NCBI RefSeq assembly: GCF_014107495.1
Contig: NZ_CP041969.1
Span: 2,931,001-2,995,000, forward strand
Source: Cohnella cholangitidis
GTDB taxonomy: Bacteria > Bacillota > Bacilli > Paenibacillales > Paenibacillaceae
Length of the DNA: 64,000 nucleotides
Direction: 5' to 3'
Below, piece by piece: positions 1-9,553 of the stretch. Position numbers and translations under genes: made by a program. The notes beneath the pieces are model-generated. The model was not told the origin of the DNA, searched no databases, and worked only from the letters and a program-made list of their open reading frames with translations. Each line of letters begins with the position of its first letter. Within the stretch, counting starts at the first letter, position 1.

Positions 1-1167
1 GACGGGAGCCACTAACACCTTCTTGGCGATCTGCTCTTCCTCGATCAGCGAACCGTTGCGCTTAATCAAACGGTACGTGACCTGCTGCTTGCCTTCCGAA
101 CCCTCGCGCAGCACCTTCTGTTGGCCTAGCTTCATAGAATCGTTCTTCTGGTATTGGATCGGCGGTTCGATGACTTCGATCTCCGTCACTTGCTCCTCGG
201 AGTTCACGTTCAGGATCGGCGGCTCTTCCTCGGACAAGTCCAAGACGTCACCGATGCGTATGCTGTCGTTCTTGATCCACTTGTTATTCTGGTAGATCAA
301 TTCTTCGCTAATATCGAGCTTCGAGGCAATGCATCCTATGCAATCGCCTTCCTTCACCGTATACTTCCTCGGGATCGGTTCTCCCTCCGTTAGCGAGGCG
401 AACAGCTCATCCGGATCCGACAGCTTCGCTTCGCCGATATCCGTCGTCTCCATCTCGACTTTCTCCACGAAGCTGACCGATGTAATCGTACGTTGCGGCT
501 TATCTTCGTTAGCGGCGGCAGTCGTCGCGGTCGCAGTCGTCTTAAAGGACAAGGACTGCACTTCGGTCGCGGCTTTGTTGGCGACCAATCTTGCCGGCGC
601 GTACTTATTCTTCACCCGCTGCAGCAGCTTCTTGGCCGTTAATTCATCCCTGACGATGCCCACTTCCTCGCCATCGATAATCAGTTTGACGCCGATCGGG
701 TGAGTTTGGAGCATGCCTTCGAGACGAGTCAGCGTCGCTTCGTCGTCGGTTTTCTTCTTGTAAGCCCTTTCAGCCGTAAAGGTGACCTGACCGTCGTTCA
801 ACACCTGGCGTACGGGGGTGTCCGCGTTCTCGAGTTCGGCAGCTTTGGCCGCAAGAAATTGCTCGACTTTCTCCTCGCTGCTGATCTCTCCTACCGGTTG
901 TCCGGCTATCATCACGTTATAGTATTCAACGCTATGGGCTTGCACATATTTATGTCCGCCGATTCCTACTGCGACTACTGCGGCGATTCCGCACGCGGTT
1001 ATGACGAGAGGCTGGCGATAATTTTGAAATAGATTGCTAAGAATAGGCTGCGTCGGATTATCGGATTGAGTCTTCCCTTTCAATTGCTTGAACCGAACTT
1101 GCCGGAAGGTTTGCCGCGTTGCGGTAATCATTTTCCGGATCCGATCCATTCCCCTGAAAACGGCCAT
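1..1167 (-). CDS. LysM/G5-domain cell-wall protein, probable M23 metallopeptidase (C-terminus outside window)
   Basis: The reading frame is open from an ATG at 1167 with a good AGGAG site to the window edge, giving 389 codons without a stop. Residues about 52-72 form one membrane helix after a basic N-terminus, so the rest should lie outside the membrane. Further on is a LysM-like segment (YTVKEGDCIGCIASKLDIS), which carries a CxxC, and then a G5-like segment (VLREGSEGKQQVTYRL). In Bacillales this architecture normally ends in a zinc-dependent M23 endopeptidase that cuts peptidoglycan cross-links, but that domain would lie beyond base 1 and is inferred, not seen. A role in wall or spore-cortex remodelling is plausible. 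Confidence 0.75.
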   Translation of the reverse strand, partial: MAVFRGMDRIRKMITATRQTFRQVRFKQLKGKTQSDNPTQPILSNLFQNYRQPLVITACGIAAVVAVGIGGHKYVQAHSVEYYNVMIAGQPVGEISSEEKVEQFLAAKAAELENADTPVRQVLNDGQVTFTAERAYKKKTDDEATLTRLEGMLQTHPIGVKLIIDGEEVGIVRDELTAKKLLQRVKNKYAPARLVANKAATEVQSLSFKTTATATTAAANEDKPQRTITSVSFVEKVEMETTDIGEAKLSDPDELFASLTEGEPIPRKYTVKEGDCIGCIASKLDISEELIYQNNKWIKNDSIRIGDVLDLSEEEPPILNVNSEEQVTEIEVIEPPIQYQKNDSMKLGQQKVLREGSEGKQQVTYRLIKRNGSLIEEEQIAKKVLVAPV

Positions 1168-1342
1168 GATCTTCTCCTTTTCCCTTGCTCTCGGTATTCT
1201 ATTTCCCGGTTTTGGCAGAAGCGTGTACCTCACTTTAGCATAGGTCCGTCAAGACTATCAACCTTTTGGGCTCATTAGAATTATGAAAAATGGAAAGAGC
1301 CACCGGTTTACTTGCCCGGCGGCTTATGTTAATGTAAACGTT

Positions 1343-2035
1343 TTATTCGCTTTGGGAAGCTCCTTTTTCCGGGTTTTCGGTCCCTTGAAGCAATTCCATC
1401 ATTTGAGAATATTCTTGTTCGGATAAGGAGGCTTTAAGCATACCCTCGACTGCCGTCAACTCTTCCGGCGATAGCCCCCCTTGCAAGGAGTCCGATAACT
1501 GCTTTAACTGTTCCTGGCTCAGCTTGGACACGACCATCGCATACAATTCCCGTCTTTCCGAGTCGGTCAATTGTCCGATGGCGGCTTCACCGTTAAACGC
1601 GGGAACGGTACCTTCCTCTCCCCCGTTGCTGTCCGGCTCCGGTCCCGGGCTTGGGCTCGCATCGACCTCCGGCGCGACGGCTTGGTCGTCGTCCGGGTGA
1701 ATGTCCTGCCCCCCCTCCTCGGATATCTCGTTAGAGGGCGACTCGCTGTTCTGCACGCCGTTCGATTGAGATTGCGAGGGATCCGGCGTATGCTGCTCTA
1801 TTGGCGGTTTACTAGCTTCGGCTTGTTCTTCCTTCTTCGGCGTCTTATCCGCTCCCCATAATGTCCCCCACACGCCCGATAACGCTATCGGTTGAATATC
1901 TAGCGGCAAATCTAGCTGCTTAATAACCGATTCCATGTAGCTGTTAACGATATAACCCGTCGTCCATATGCACAAGAAGCTGAGCAGCAACGCTGTCGCT
2001 CCCATCCGGATGACCCAGCTTACCCACTTAAACAT
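1343..2035 (-). CDS. Hypothetical membrane-anchored protein with acidic linker
   Basis: This 230-residue protein is not recognised. It starts with a membrane helix (about residues 10-32), followed by a short ordered stretch and then a long acidic Pro/Ser/Glu-rich linker (about residues 65-150) that looks disordered. The C-terminal 80 residues are predicted helical (LTDSERRELYAMVV...EEQYSQMMELL style) and contain two related segments around S/L-E-EL-x-x-M/V. The shape suggests an extracytoplasmic protein tethered to the membrane. It lies 175 bases downstream of the next upstream start on the same strand and may be transcribed with the LysM/G5 gene. No function is proposed. Confidence 0.6.
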   Translation of the reverse strand: MFKWVSWVIRMGATALLLSFLCIWTTGYIVNSYMESVIKQLDLPLDIQPIALSGVWGTLWGADKTPKKEEQAEASKPPIEQHTPDPSQSQSNGVQNSESPSNEISEEGGQDIHPDDDQAVAPEVDASPSPGPEPDSNGGEEGTVPAFNGEAAIGQLTDSERRELYAMVVSKLSQEQLKQLSDSLQGGLSPEELTAVEGMLKASLSEQEYSQMMELLQGTENPEKGASQSE

Positions 2036-2350
2036 CCCGGTACCTCCTGTTAAAAGGTTTCATAGGTTTAGTATGGGCAAACCTCTCAGTAATCATTCCT
2101 GTCTATTAAAAACACCCCTGCGCGCGACCAAAGGAAGCTCCAAATCCGACTGGAACTGCCTATGATCTCGAATAGGGGTGTGTTTTATCTATTACTACGC
2201 AGGTCTCCTCGACTTAGTACAACCGTGTCGGTCGGCTTGGTCGACTAACTCGCTTTCGAGAAGGTCCTTCGGGGTGGATTTAGTCGGTTTTATCGACCAA
2301 CTCGCTCCAAGACGCGCCTTAGAGACCTAAGCAGTAACATTTTTTTCCGT
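2036..2350. other. Intergenic region with long hairpin and duplicated motif
   Basis: No gene is seen here. Bases about 2107-2119 (AAACACCCCT) and 2174-2186 (AGGGGTGTGTTT) form a long inverted repeat; read on the minus strand it ends in a T-rich run and could terminate transcripts from the efflux gene. Between this and the efflux stop codon lies a separately described repeat element. Confidence 0.5.
2201..2328. repeat. Short duplicated motif bounded by inverted AGGTCTC/GAGACCT
   Basis: The motif TCGACTAACTCGCT (about 2241-2254) recurs as TCGACCAACTCGCT (about 2293-2306), with related GTCGG sequence before each copy. The whole element is bounded by AGGTCTC at 2201 and GAGACCT at about 2322, which are reverse complements. 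It lies just downstream of the efflux gene. Function unknown; it may form an RNA structure in the 3' untranslated region. Confidence 0.45.
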
Positions 2351-5300
2351 TTAAGCCGCAGCTTCCGCCCGAACTTGAACCTGAGCTTTCCGTTCCTTGC
2401 GGGAGCGCCTGAAGTATAGCAATTCATACATGACCGGTACAACGACCAGCGTTAACAGCGTAGAGCTCGTGAGCCCGCCGATGACGACGACAGCCAGCCC
2501 GCTCGAGATGATGCTTCCTCCGCCTAAGCCGATAGCAAGCGGAATCAAGGCGCAGATCGTGGCGATCGCGGTCATCAGAATCGGCCGCAGCCTTGTTCCG
2601 CCCGCTTCGATGAGCGCATCGCGGATCGTGAGCCCGTGCTCGATCTGCTGCTGTACGCGCTCGATCAATACGATCGCGTTCGTGACGACGATTCCGATCA
2701 ACATCAGGAACCCGATCATGCTGGAGACGGATATCGGTTCGCCCGCAGCCATAGTACCGGTTAATCCGCCGATCAATGCAAACGGCAAGGAGAACAACAC
2801 GGCGAGAGGAGCCCTTCCTTCTCGGAATGCGACAACCATGACGATGTACACCACTCCGACGGCGACCAGCATCGCCATCATCATGTCGCTCATCATCTGT
2901 TGGATATCTTCGTTGCTTCCTCCGAGCGAGTATTCCACGCCTGTCGGCAAGGTTAAGCCTTCTAATGCCTTTTCCAGTTCCTGATTCACTTTGCCCACGT
3001 TCTTATCCGTAATCGTCGCCGATACCGTGGCGAATTCCGATCCGTTCTTGTACTGCAACGTGCTGGGAAGCTGCTTCATTTGGACATCGGCAATGTCCTT
3101 CACCTGAACATCCGTGCCTAGCGGCGTATGCAGCTTCAATCGGGCGATATCCTCTACGGAGGCGACGGATACGCCATTCAACGACAGATATAGATCGCTC
3201 GCGACAGATCCGTCCCCGATACGTCCCGCATTGGCTTCCGTCAGGAACGGCCGCAGGATCATCCCGGCTTGAGCGGCGGAAAGTCCGTATTTCGAAGCAT
3301 CGTTCTTGCGGACTTGAATCGCGATTCCTTTCGTGCCGTCCTGCAGATTGTTGTTGACGTTATCGATTCCTTGCAGACCGCTAACCGTCGCGGTGATTTG
3401 CTCGGTCGCAGCGCGAATGTCGCTTGCCGTGGAGCCGGTCACCGTAATCGCGACGCTTCCTCCGCCGGTCATGTCGTCTTTCATCAAGCTGAACTTCGTG
3501 CCGTCCGGAACTTGAACCTGCGGACTGATCTCATCGACGAACTGATCCAGATCCGCTTCAGAGCGAAGCCCGATAAACCACTGCGCTCCGTTAGACGAGC
3601 CTTCGCCGCCGAAACCTCCGCCTACGGTGACATTCGTATTCTCGACGTCCTTGTGCCCGCGAATAATGGCGTCCAGCCGCTCCGATTCTTTTTTCACCAC
3701 GTCGATGGCAGTTCCCTTAGGCATAGTCAGATCCGCGAACATATACTTGTAATCCGTTTGCGGAAGCAAGACGACCCCGACTTTGCCGGCGAAGATCGGA
3801 ACAAGGCTTCCGACGAACAACAGCACTGCGACAATAATGACGATCGTCTTATGTCCAAGCGACCAGCCAAGCACGCGTTTGTACCCGCGGCTCATGGCGG
3901 ATTCCTTGTCTTCTTTCAACTTGGCATTCCTCATCAACACCCAAGCCATCAGAGGAACTACGGTTAGCGCCACTAATAAGGAAGACAACAAGGCGAAGCC
4001 GACAGTCAGGGCGAACGGGCGGAAATACCCGCCGATCATTCCCTGCAGCAATCCTAACGGGGCGAACACAGCGACGGTCGTGAGCGTCGAAGACGTAATC
4101 GCGCGGGCAACTTCCATCGTTCCCGATAAGATCAAATCTTTATTTATTTTCTCGCCTCTCATGCGCCTTACGATATTCTCGATGACGACGATGCTGTCGT
4201 CTACTACACGCCCGGTCGCTACCGCCAACCCGCCGAGCGTCATGATGTTCAGCGTGACGTCAGTAAAAGTCTTCAAGCAGATCATCGCGATGAGCATGGA
4301 CAAAGGAATGGATACGATCGCGATCAACGTCGCCCTGAAGTTCCGCAGGAAGAACAGAATCAAGATCGAAGCGAACAGCGCGCCAAGCGCCCCTTCGCGA
4401 GCGAGCGTATTTACGGATTCTTTAACGTCCGTAGCGCGGTTGTACATAACCAAAGCGTCGATCTTGCCTGCCTTTTCCGCTTCTTCATATACTTCAAGAA
4501 CTTTATTGGATACTTCCACCGTGTTGGCCGTACCGGACTTCACGATGTTGAGGGTGATGCTCGGCAAGCCGTTCGTCAAGCTGATCACGCTAAGGTCTTT
4601 CCCTTGCTCGATTTGCGCGATATCCGTCAGCTTAACGTCGCCGCGGCGTTAGGCTCCATTCCTTCAGCTGTTCGATCGACCTCAGATCGCCTTCCACGAA
4701 TACGGGAAGCGTGCTGCCGTCCAACGTCGTCTCTCCAAGCGGAACGCTCAGATTATTAGCTTGCAGGGCGCCCATCACTTGATCATAGGAAATTCCCTTT
4801 TCGGCCATCATCGAAGCATCGAGCCTAATGTATACCCCGTTGTCTTTCATCCCGATATCCTGCACTTCGTTGACACCCTCGATCGCTTGCAGCTCCGGGA
4901 TTATCGAGGTTTTGACGATCTCGTTGAACTCATCCGGCGATACTCCCTCTCTGGCGGTCGTAGTCGTATACATGATCGGCTGGTTAGTCGTCGAGAAGTA
5001 CATAACCTTCGGCTTCTCTACTTCAGCGGGAAGCCGTACGTCGTCGATAGCTTGCTTGACGACCTCTTGTTTCTTCTTCATATCGTCGTTGAAGTTAAAC
5101 TCCAATTGCATCATCGACACGCTATTCGCGGACTGCGATGTGACGTTCTTCACGCCTTCCACGTTCCTTAGCGCTTTCTCCAGCGGCAACGTCACGTCGT
5201 TCATGACTTCGTTCGGCGCCGCGCCCGGATATACCGCCGATACCATGATGCCCGGGAACGCGATTTCCGGCTGCTGCTCTTGCTTGAACTGCATGGTGGA

Positions 5301-5390
5301 ATATACTCCGCCAACCGCGATCAGGATGACCAGCAGAACGATCGCCACCGGATTCCTCAACGAAAAATTCGTAAAAAACTTCATTCGCAC
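2351..5390 (-). pseudogene. RND-family efflux transporter (SwrC/AcrB type), frameshifted
   Basis: Two adjacent frames encode one RND proton-driven transporter of about 1010 residues. The first (5390 to 4632) has the N-terminal helix and start of the porter domain (FTNFSLRNPVAIVLLVILIAVGGVY). The second runs to 2351 and carries the inner-membrane helices, including the conserved GGLAVATGRVVDDSIVVIENI segment with the paired acidic residues used for proton relay. Near 4637-4650 the frame shifts: ...EWSLTP reads into a stop, while the other frame continues as DVKLTDIAQIEQG. The span is 3040 bases, one more than a multiple of three, so one extra base (or two missing) explains it. Closest in style to Bacillus SwrC, which exports lipopeptides and other amphiphiles. 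This could be a real mutation or a sequencing error; the rest of the gene is intact. Confidence 0.8.
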
Positions 5391-5574
5391 TCTCTCCGCT
5401 TCTCTATTTTTTCTCCGCTATCCTTGTCAGTTTGAAGGCTACGGGTATGATTGTAATTTGTTCCCATGCCTGAAAAAATGGTCTTGAGAACGTTTTTGAT
5501 CCTAGACCGGAGACGGAGCGTCATTAAGCCTTGCGGTCGTGTTGCGGCGTTCTGCCGCAAATCGCAAATCGCCC

Positions 5575-5609
5575 TTCGGCTTAGATGGAAACTCCACCTT
5601 AGCCGAAGA
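5575..5609 (-). terminator. Hairpin downstream of serine-hydrolase remnant
   Basis: CTTCGGCTTAGATGGA pairs with TCCACCTTAGCCGAAG around a three-base loop. It follows the remnant gene on the minus strand but lacks a clear T-run, so terminator function is tentative. Confidence 0.4.
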
Positions 5610-5615
5610 GCGATT

Positions 5616-5954
5616 TCAATTCCTTCGCGGTTCTATTGCAGCAATGACACCTCGGGCAATAAGAGCAAATACATGATCGCGGCCATCTCTTGCTTCGTCA
5701 GCTCCCGCTCCGACCCGTAATCCGTACGCCCTATCCGCGACGACTTGTCCGTTCTTTACGACGGTTACGGCCACTGCTCCCGCCTGCTTCTTAACTTCTT
5801 CCCTTGCGAAAAACCCATTCAAGAAGCTCACCGTTTCTTGAGAGTCCGTCTGCGTAGCCGCTTCAGCAGGTTTGACCAATGCTACGCTCATCATTGGGGC
5901 GCTTAATGCCAGAGTCATCGCCAGCAAATAAGCCGCCGTACGTTTCCTTGCCAT
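5616..5954 (-). pseudogene. Remnant of secreted beta-lactamase-family serine hydrolase
   Basis: The first 33 residues are a typical signal peptide (MARKRTAAYLLAMTLAL...AEAA). The following segment (KKQAGAVAVTVVKNGQVVADRAYG) resembles the N-terminal strand region of class C beta-lactamase/penicillin-binding-type serine hydrolases. After that the frame runs into unrelated sequence. In the adjacent frame, from the same point to a stop at 5633, the sequence reads DYGSERELTKQEMAAIMYLL..., which looks like a genuine C-terminal tail of such a protein. The catalytic SxxK and YxN motifs are absent. The simplest reading is an internal deletion that joined the two ends of one gene out of frame. It should have no hydrolase activity. 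Confidence 0.6.
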
Positions 5955-6086
5955 CCGGTTCTCTCCTCCGCCTTATTAATCGATTTTCTTTGTTAATGTC
6001 GATGATTATATCAATCTCTTATTTTCCATAAAATGGTCTTAGGTCCAGTCTGTAAATATACTTAGGGCTAAATCCACCATAGAAAA

Positions 6087-6148
6087 GGAAAAAGGCATTA
6101 CCAGGGGCACGTCCCGCTAAGGAACGCCCGATGATAATGCCCTTTTCG
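6087..6148 (-). terminator. Terminator of the heme-copper operon
   Basis: On the minus strand, just after the last gene, AAAAGGGCATTA pairs with TAATGCCTTTTTC around an inner GC-rich segment, and the arm ends in a T-run. It closes the operon that begins at 9703. Confidence 0.65.
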
Positions 6149-6170
6149 AATTTCCGCAATCAACTGACGA

Positions 6171-6728
6171 TCACTCGTACGCCGAATGGCGAGTAACAGC
6201 ATGATAAATCATGTAGACGACCATGCAGATCGCCGTCGTCAGAAACCCCCAGCCCAGCGTAATCTGCTCGATTAATAAATAGTTGTTGCACAGTTGCACG
6301 GGAGCGATCGTATACAACAACCCCATTCCGATAAAAATCAACGTGAAGCCTGCGAATAAGGCGCATTTGACCGCGTAAGAGACTTTGCCCCAACTATCTC
6401 TTAACGGCACTCCCGCGAGCAAGGACAAGCTGATAAACTTGAACAGCTCTACATCGAACGACTCCAAAGAATCGTCCATCGCCCGAGGCAGCATCCAATA
6501 GATGCCGATGATCGCGAATAGTAGCATGCCGGGTATTCCGTTGCCGTTCCATTTCTCGAAAAACCGGGGAAAACGGATCTGAAAATAGCGCGCCATCATG
6601 AATCCGGAAATCGCCAGCAGAGGCATCTGCATATGCATATGCACGATCATGATCGATTCCATTACGCGGGCAACGGGAGGAAGCGCCATAAAAATAAACA
6701 GCACGAGGCCATACGCCGATTGTTTCAT
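6171..6728 (-). CDS. Membrane protein of the heme-copper operon
   Basis: The ATG at 6728 follows a strong GGGGGAG site and almost touches the stop codon of the SCO gene (6730), so translation is probably coupled. The 185-residue product is hydrophobic with about five or six membrane helices. An early helix contains a cluster of His and Met residues (IVHMHMQMP), a pattern suited to binding copper or heme. I do not recognise the family with certainty; it is loosely reminiscent of CtaG-like or other oxidase-associated membrane proteins. As the last gene of the operon it probably helps assemble or supply the enzyme encoded upstream. Confidence 0.6.
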   Translation of the reverse strand: MKQSAYGLVLFIFMALPPVARVMESIMIVHMHMQMPLLAISGFMMARYFQIRFPRFFEKWNGNGIPGMLLFAIIGIYWMLPRAMDDSLESFDVELFKFISLSLLAGVPLRDSWGKVSYAVKCALFAGFTLIFIGMGLLYTIAPVQLCNNYLLIEQITLGWGFLTTAICMVVYMIYHAVTRHSAYE

Positions 6729-6729
6729 C

Positions 6730-7365
6730 CTAGCTCCCCCCTGCTCCCTGTCCCAGTAATCGCATAACTTTTTCCGAGGCTTCAACCGTCGCCTCATAGT
6801 CCATCACATCGATTAATTTTCCGCGCGGATCGACCAAATAAAAGGCGGAATTGTGGGCGAACCCTCCGTTCCCGTCGGGAATGACCGTAACGCCGAATTC
6901 GTTCAATAATCGGTCTAGTTCGAGCCGGTTATTGATCCTCGCCATTCGCCAGGTTTCGCCGTCGCTATCGAAGAACGTCCTATACTCTTCCAACCTCGCC
7001 GGATCGTCTCTTGCAGGGTCGAAGCTGATGCTTAAAAAAACAATATCCCTGCCCCGACGGGAATCGGGAATTCGATCGTACACTTCGGCCATATTCTGTT
7101 CCAATTCGACGCATACCGTAGGGCAGGACGAGTAAAAGAACGTGATAAACGTATATTTGCCCGCGAACTCCGAGATGGAATAGCTGCGCCCCTTGCTGTC
7201 TTCGAGCGTCGCCTCTGGAAATGAAGGCTGGCTCTTGACCAATCGATTCACCCTTGCGGATTCAGCCGTATAGGCGGTAAACCCGTCGGTGCCCGTATAG
7301 AACAGGACGATGCCGAAAAGAACAACGACGACTGCCGCGAGCGTATGCGGACGTATTGCTCTCAT
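6730..7365 (-). CDS. SCO1/SenC-family copper chaperone
   Basis: The protein has an N-terminal membrane anchor (about residues 8-26) and a thioredoxin-like domain. The SCO copper site is complete: CPTVC at about residues 81-85 (in FFYSSCPTVCVELEQ) and the conserved histidine at about 170 (GFAHNSAFYLVDPRG). SCO proteins act on the outer face of the membrane and insert copper into, or reduce, the CuA centre of oxidase subunit II. The gene lies 10 bases after subunit I and is followed at once by a membrane-protein gene, so it serves the enzyme of this operon. Confidence 0.9.
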   Translation of the reverse strand: MRAIRPHTLAAVVVVLFGIVLFYTGTDGFTAYTAESARVNRLVKSQPSFPEATLEDSKGRSYSISEFAGKYTFITFFYSSCPTVCVELEQNMAEVYDRIPDSRRGRDIVFLSISFDPARDDPARLEEYRTFFDSDGETWRMARINNRLELDRLLNEFGVTVIPDGNGGFAHNSAFYLVDPRGKLIDVMDYEATVEASEKVMRLLGQGAGGS

Positions 7366-7374
7366 GACGAGCCT

Positions 7375-9048
7375 TTACCAGGTCACGAAAGGCGGCGACC
7401 CGGGCGGCGCGTTCACGATGAACTCGACCAATGGAACTACGTAGGCCATAGCAACCAATAAGAGCATGATCACGATCGTACGGCCCCAGCGCTCGGTCCA
7501 ATATGGCGTCGCGGAACCGTCCTCTTCAGGCTCTGCCAGAGGAAACTCCGTTTGGCCCTTGGGAGCGCGGAACATCAGATGATAGACGGCATACAGCTGA
7601 AGGATACCCCCGATCATCAAGAACGCGCCGCCAACGGCATATAGAATCGTATAGGGATCCCAGCTTAATGCGGTCGCATTGTCTCCATAAGTGGTAAAGG
7701 AAGTTCTGCGAGGCGCGCCGAGCAATCCGGAGACATGCATCGAGACCGTCATGATCAGCATGCCGATCGTCCAGAAGATCGTTTGAATAACCCCTAGTTT
7801 ATTCATTCTCGGCGTCAGCACGCGATGCGAGATATACGGGATTAACCAGTAACTGATTCCGAAGAAAGTAAGAATAACGGATGTTCCGATCGTGAGGTGA
7901 AAGTGTCCGACGATCCACATCGTATTATGAACGACTTGATCGAGTTGGTTGACCGTCTGCACGACCCCACCGGCTCCGCCGGGGATGAACGCGACCATCG
8001 CGATAAAGGGAGCCAAGAAACGGACGTCTCCCCACGGCATCTTCTTAAACCATCCCAGCAAGCCTTTGCCGCCGAGCTCTCTGCCCCTCCGTTCGAAAAC
8101 GGAGAACATGGCGAACGCCGTCATCATGGAAGGAACCGCGATAATCAAACTCATGAATACGTGCATGAATTTCAACGCCTGCGACATTCCGGGGTCGATG
8201 ATCTGGTGATGAAATCCTCCGGGAATATTGGTGACGACCAGAGCGATCACGACGAACCGGGTCAATACGTCGCTGAATCTTCTTCCTCCGATAATCTTCG
8301 GCACGATCGTATACCAAGCGGATACGGCCGTCAGGAACCATATATTCACCAACGTATGCCCGAAAGACCAGAACAGCGTGCGGCTAACCATGACGTTGAT
8401 CGTCTTGGTCCAGCCGAATGCCCAAGGGATAATCGTTAACACTTCTACGGTCACGCCGATGCTGCCGAAGAACAACAGGACGAACACGCCCGTCGCGAAG
8501 AACGAAAGAATGGGAACGTGCTTGCCGCGGTTATTTTTTCTCCAGACGGCCACTTGGACGAACGCCCCGAAAGCGCACATCCAAACGCCCAATACTATAA
8601 ACACTAAACCGATATAAAAATACGGCGATGCCTTCATCGGAGGATAGAAAGTATACAGAACCGTAGCTTTATTCATCAGAATAGGGATAACGACGAACAC
8701 GAATCCAACGATCTTCAACGCAAAACCGGTCCAAGCCATTTTCCTGACTTTGGGAAGCAACCCGCCCAACGTATGCGACATCCCCGCGTAGAAATATCCG
8801 ATCGTAAAAAAGGCGGTCAGCACGACAACGAGCAAGATCCCATGAGTCGTCAACACTTGATAATACGTAAACCAGTCAGGGAGCTCGATCAACCCCGAGC
8901 GTTCCGATGCTTGCACCAACCCCATGATACCTCCGAGCAGCAGTGCCGCGAAGGCGACGAACAAATAGGTTTTAGATAGGACGGCGTCACGCGGATTGGC
9001 TCCCAGCCATTTATTCACTTTTCCTTTTAGACTTTTTGACGTATCCAA
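7375..9048 (-). CDS. Heme-copper oxidase-family subunit I (B/ba3 type) lacking the active-site tyrosine; candidate nitric oxide reductase
   Basis: The 557-residue protein has about 12-13 membrane helices and aligns along its length with ba3-type (B-family) oxidase subunit I. All six metal-binding histidines are visible: one in THGILLVV (about residue 70), CuB ligands in SFGHTLVN (about 230) and GGFHHQ (about 280), and the two heme ligands in GHFH (about 382). In ba3 oxidases the first CuB motif reads GHPxVY, and that tyrosine is cross-linked to the histidine and supplies a proton and electron for O2 cleavage. Here the position is asparagine (GHTLVN). No tyrosine sits before HH as in cbb3 enzymes. 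Loss of this tyrosine is characteristic of NO-reducing relatives, so NO reduction is a reasonable inference, not proof. The gene sits between the CuA subunit and the SCO chaperone. Confidence 0.85.
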   Translation of the reverse strand: MDTSKSLKGKVNKWLGANPRDAVLSKTYLFVAFAALLLGGIMGLVQASERSGLIELPDWFTYYQVLTTHGILLVVVLTAFFTIGYFYAGMSHTLGGLLPKVRKMAWTGFALKIVGFVFVVIPILMNKATVLYTFYPPMKASPYFYIGLVFIVLGVWMCAFGAFVQVAVWRKNNRGKHVPILSFFATGVFVLLFFGSIGVTVEVLTIIPWAFGWTKTINVMVSRTLFWSFGHTLVNIWFLTAVSAWYTIVPKIIGGRRFSDVLTRFVVIALVVTNIPGGFHHQIIDPGMSQALKFMHVFMSLIIAVPSMMTAFAMFSVFERRGRELGGKGLLGWFKKMPWGDVRFLAPFIAMVAFIPGGAGGVVQTVNQLDQVVHNTMWIVGHFHLTIGTSVILTFFGISYWLIPYISHRVLTPRMNKLGVIQTIFWTIGMLIMTVSMHVSGLLGAPRRTSFTTYGDNATALSWDPYTILYAVGGAFLMIGGILQLYAVYHLMFRAPKGQTEFPLAEPEEDGSATPYWTERWGRTIVIMLLLVAMAYVVPLVEFIVNAPPGSPPFVTW

Positions 9049-9063
9049 TTACGCTCACCTCCT

Positions 9064-9537
9064 CTAGACGACTTTAATCGTTGTGCTCATAACTTGATGT
9101 CCCGCTCCGCAGTATTCATTGCACACGACGAGATACTCGCCGGCTTCGCTGAACTTTTGCGTTATTTTCTGGATGTATCCCGGCATGACCATCGCATTGG
9201 CATTGGTACCCGCCACTTCGAATCCGTGCGTCACGTCTTTGGAAGTCAAAATAAAATGAACCGTGGACCCCGCGGGAATTTCAATATCCGCAGGCGCGAA
9301 AGCGAATACCTCTAACGTCATTACGACTTCGTATTCGTTCTCCCCGATCTTCGTAATTCCAGGTTTGTCGAACGGCGACGTTTGATCGACTTTCTGCGGA
9401 TCGATCGTCTCCTTATGGCTCGGCGGGCCCATGTCCAAGGCAAAGGTTTGGTAACCGGTAATCAGCATGAAAATAACCAATAAGGAAATCCCGCTTATCA
9501 ACCATATCTCTTCGTAACGATGCATCTTCAGCTTCAT
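9064..9537 (-). CDS. Heme-copper oxidase-family subunit II with CuA site
   Basis: The start is the ATG at 9537 (MKLKMHRYEE), which follows GGAGGGG; an upstream in-frame start would overlap the preceding small gene. One N-terminal helix anchors an outer cupredoxin domain. The binuclear CuA ligands are all present: His at about 103 in DVTHGFEV, and CNEYCGAGHQVM at about 137-148 with two Cys, His and Met. The subunit takes electrons from a cytochrome c or similar donor and passes them to subunit I. There is no fused cytochrome c domain. It lies 16 bases after the single-helix subunit and 15 before subunit I. Confidence 0.9.
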   Translation of the reverse strand: MKLKMHRYEEIWLISGISLLVIFMLITGYQTFALDMGPPSHKETIDPQKVDQTSPFDKPGITKIGENEYEVVMTLEVFAFAPADIEIPAGSTVHFILTSKDVTHGFEVAGTNANAMVMPGYIQKITQKFSEAGEYLVVCNEYCGAGHQVMSTTIKVV

Positions 9538-9553
9538 CTTGGCTTTTCCCCTC

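Noticed and set aside
3269..3967. Open frame of 232 codons on the plus strand
   Set aside because: Antisense to the RND transporter, whose protein sequence is clearly conserved.
4630..4655. Programmed ribosomal frameshift in the RND gene
   Set aside because: No slippery heptamer or downstream stimulator is seen, and RND transporters are not known to use one.
7375..9048. Ordinary cytochrome ba3 oxygen reductase
   Set aside because: The expected GHPxVY tyrosine is replaced by Asn, so a plain oxygen-reductase label would hide the key difference.
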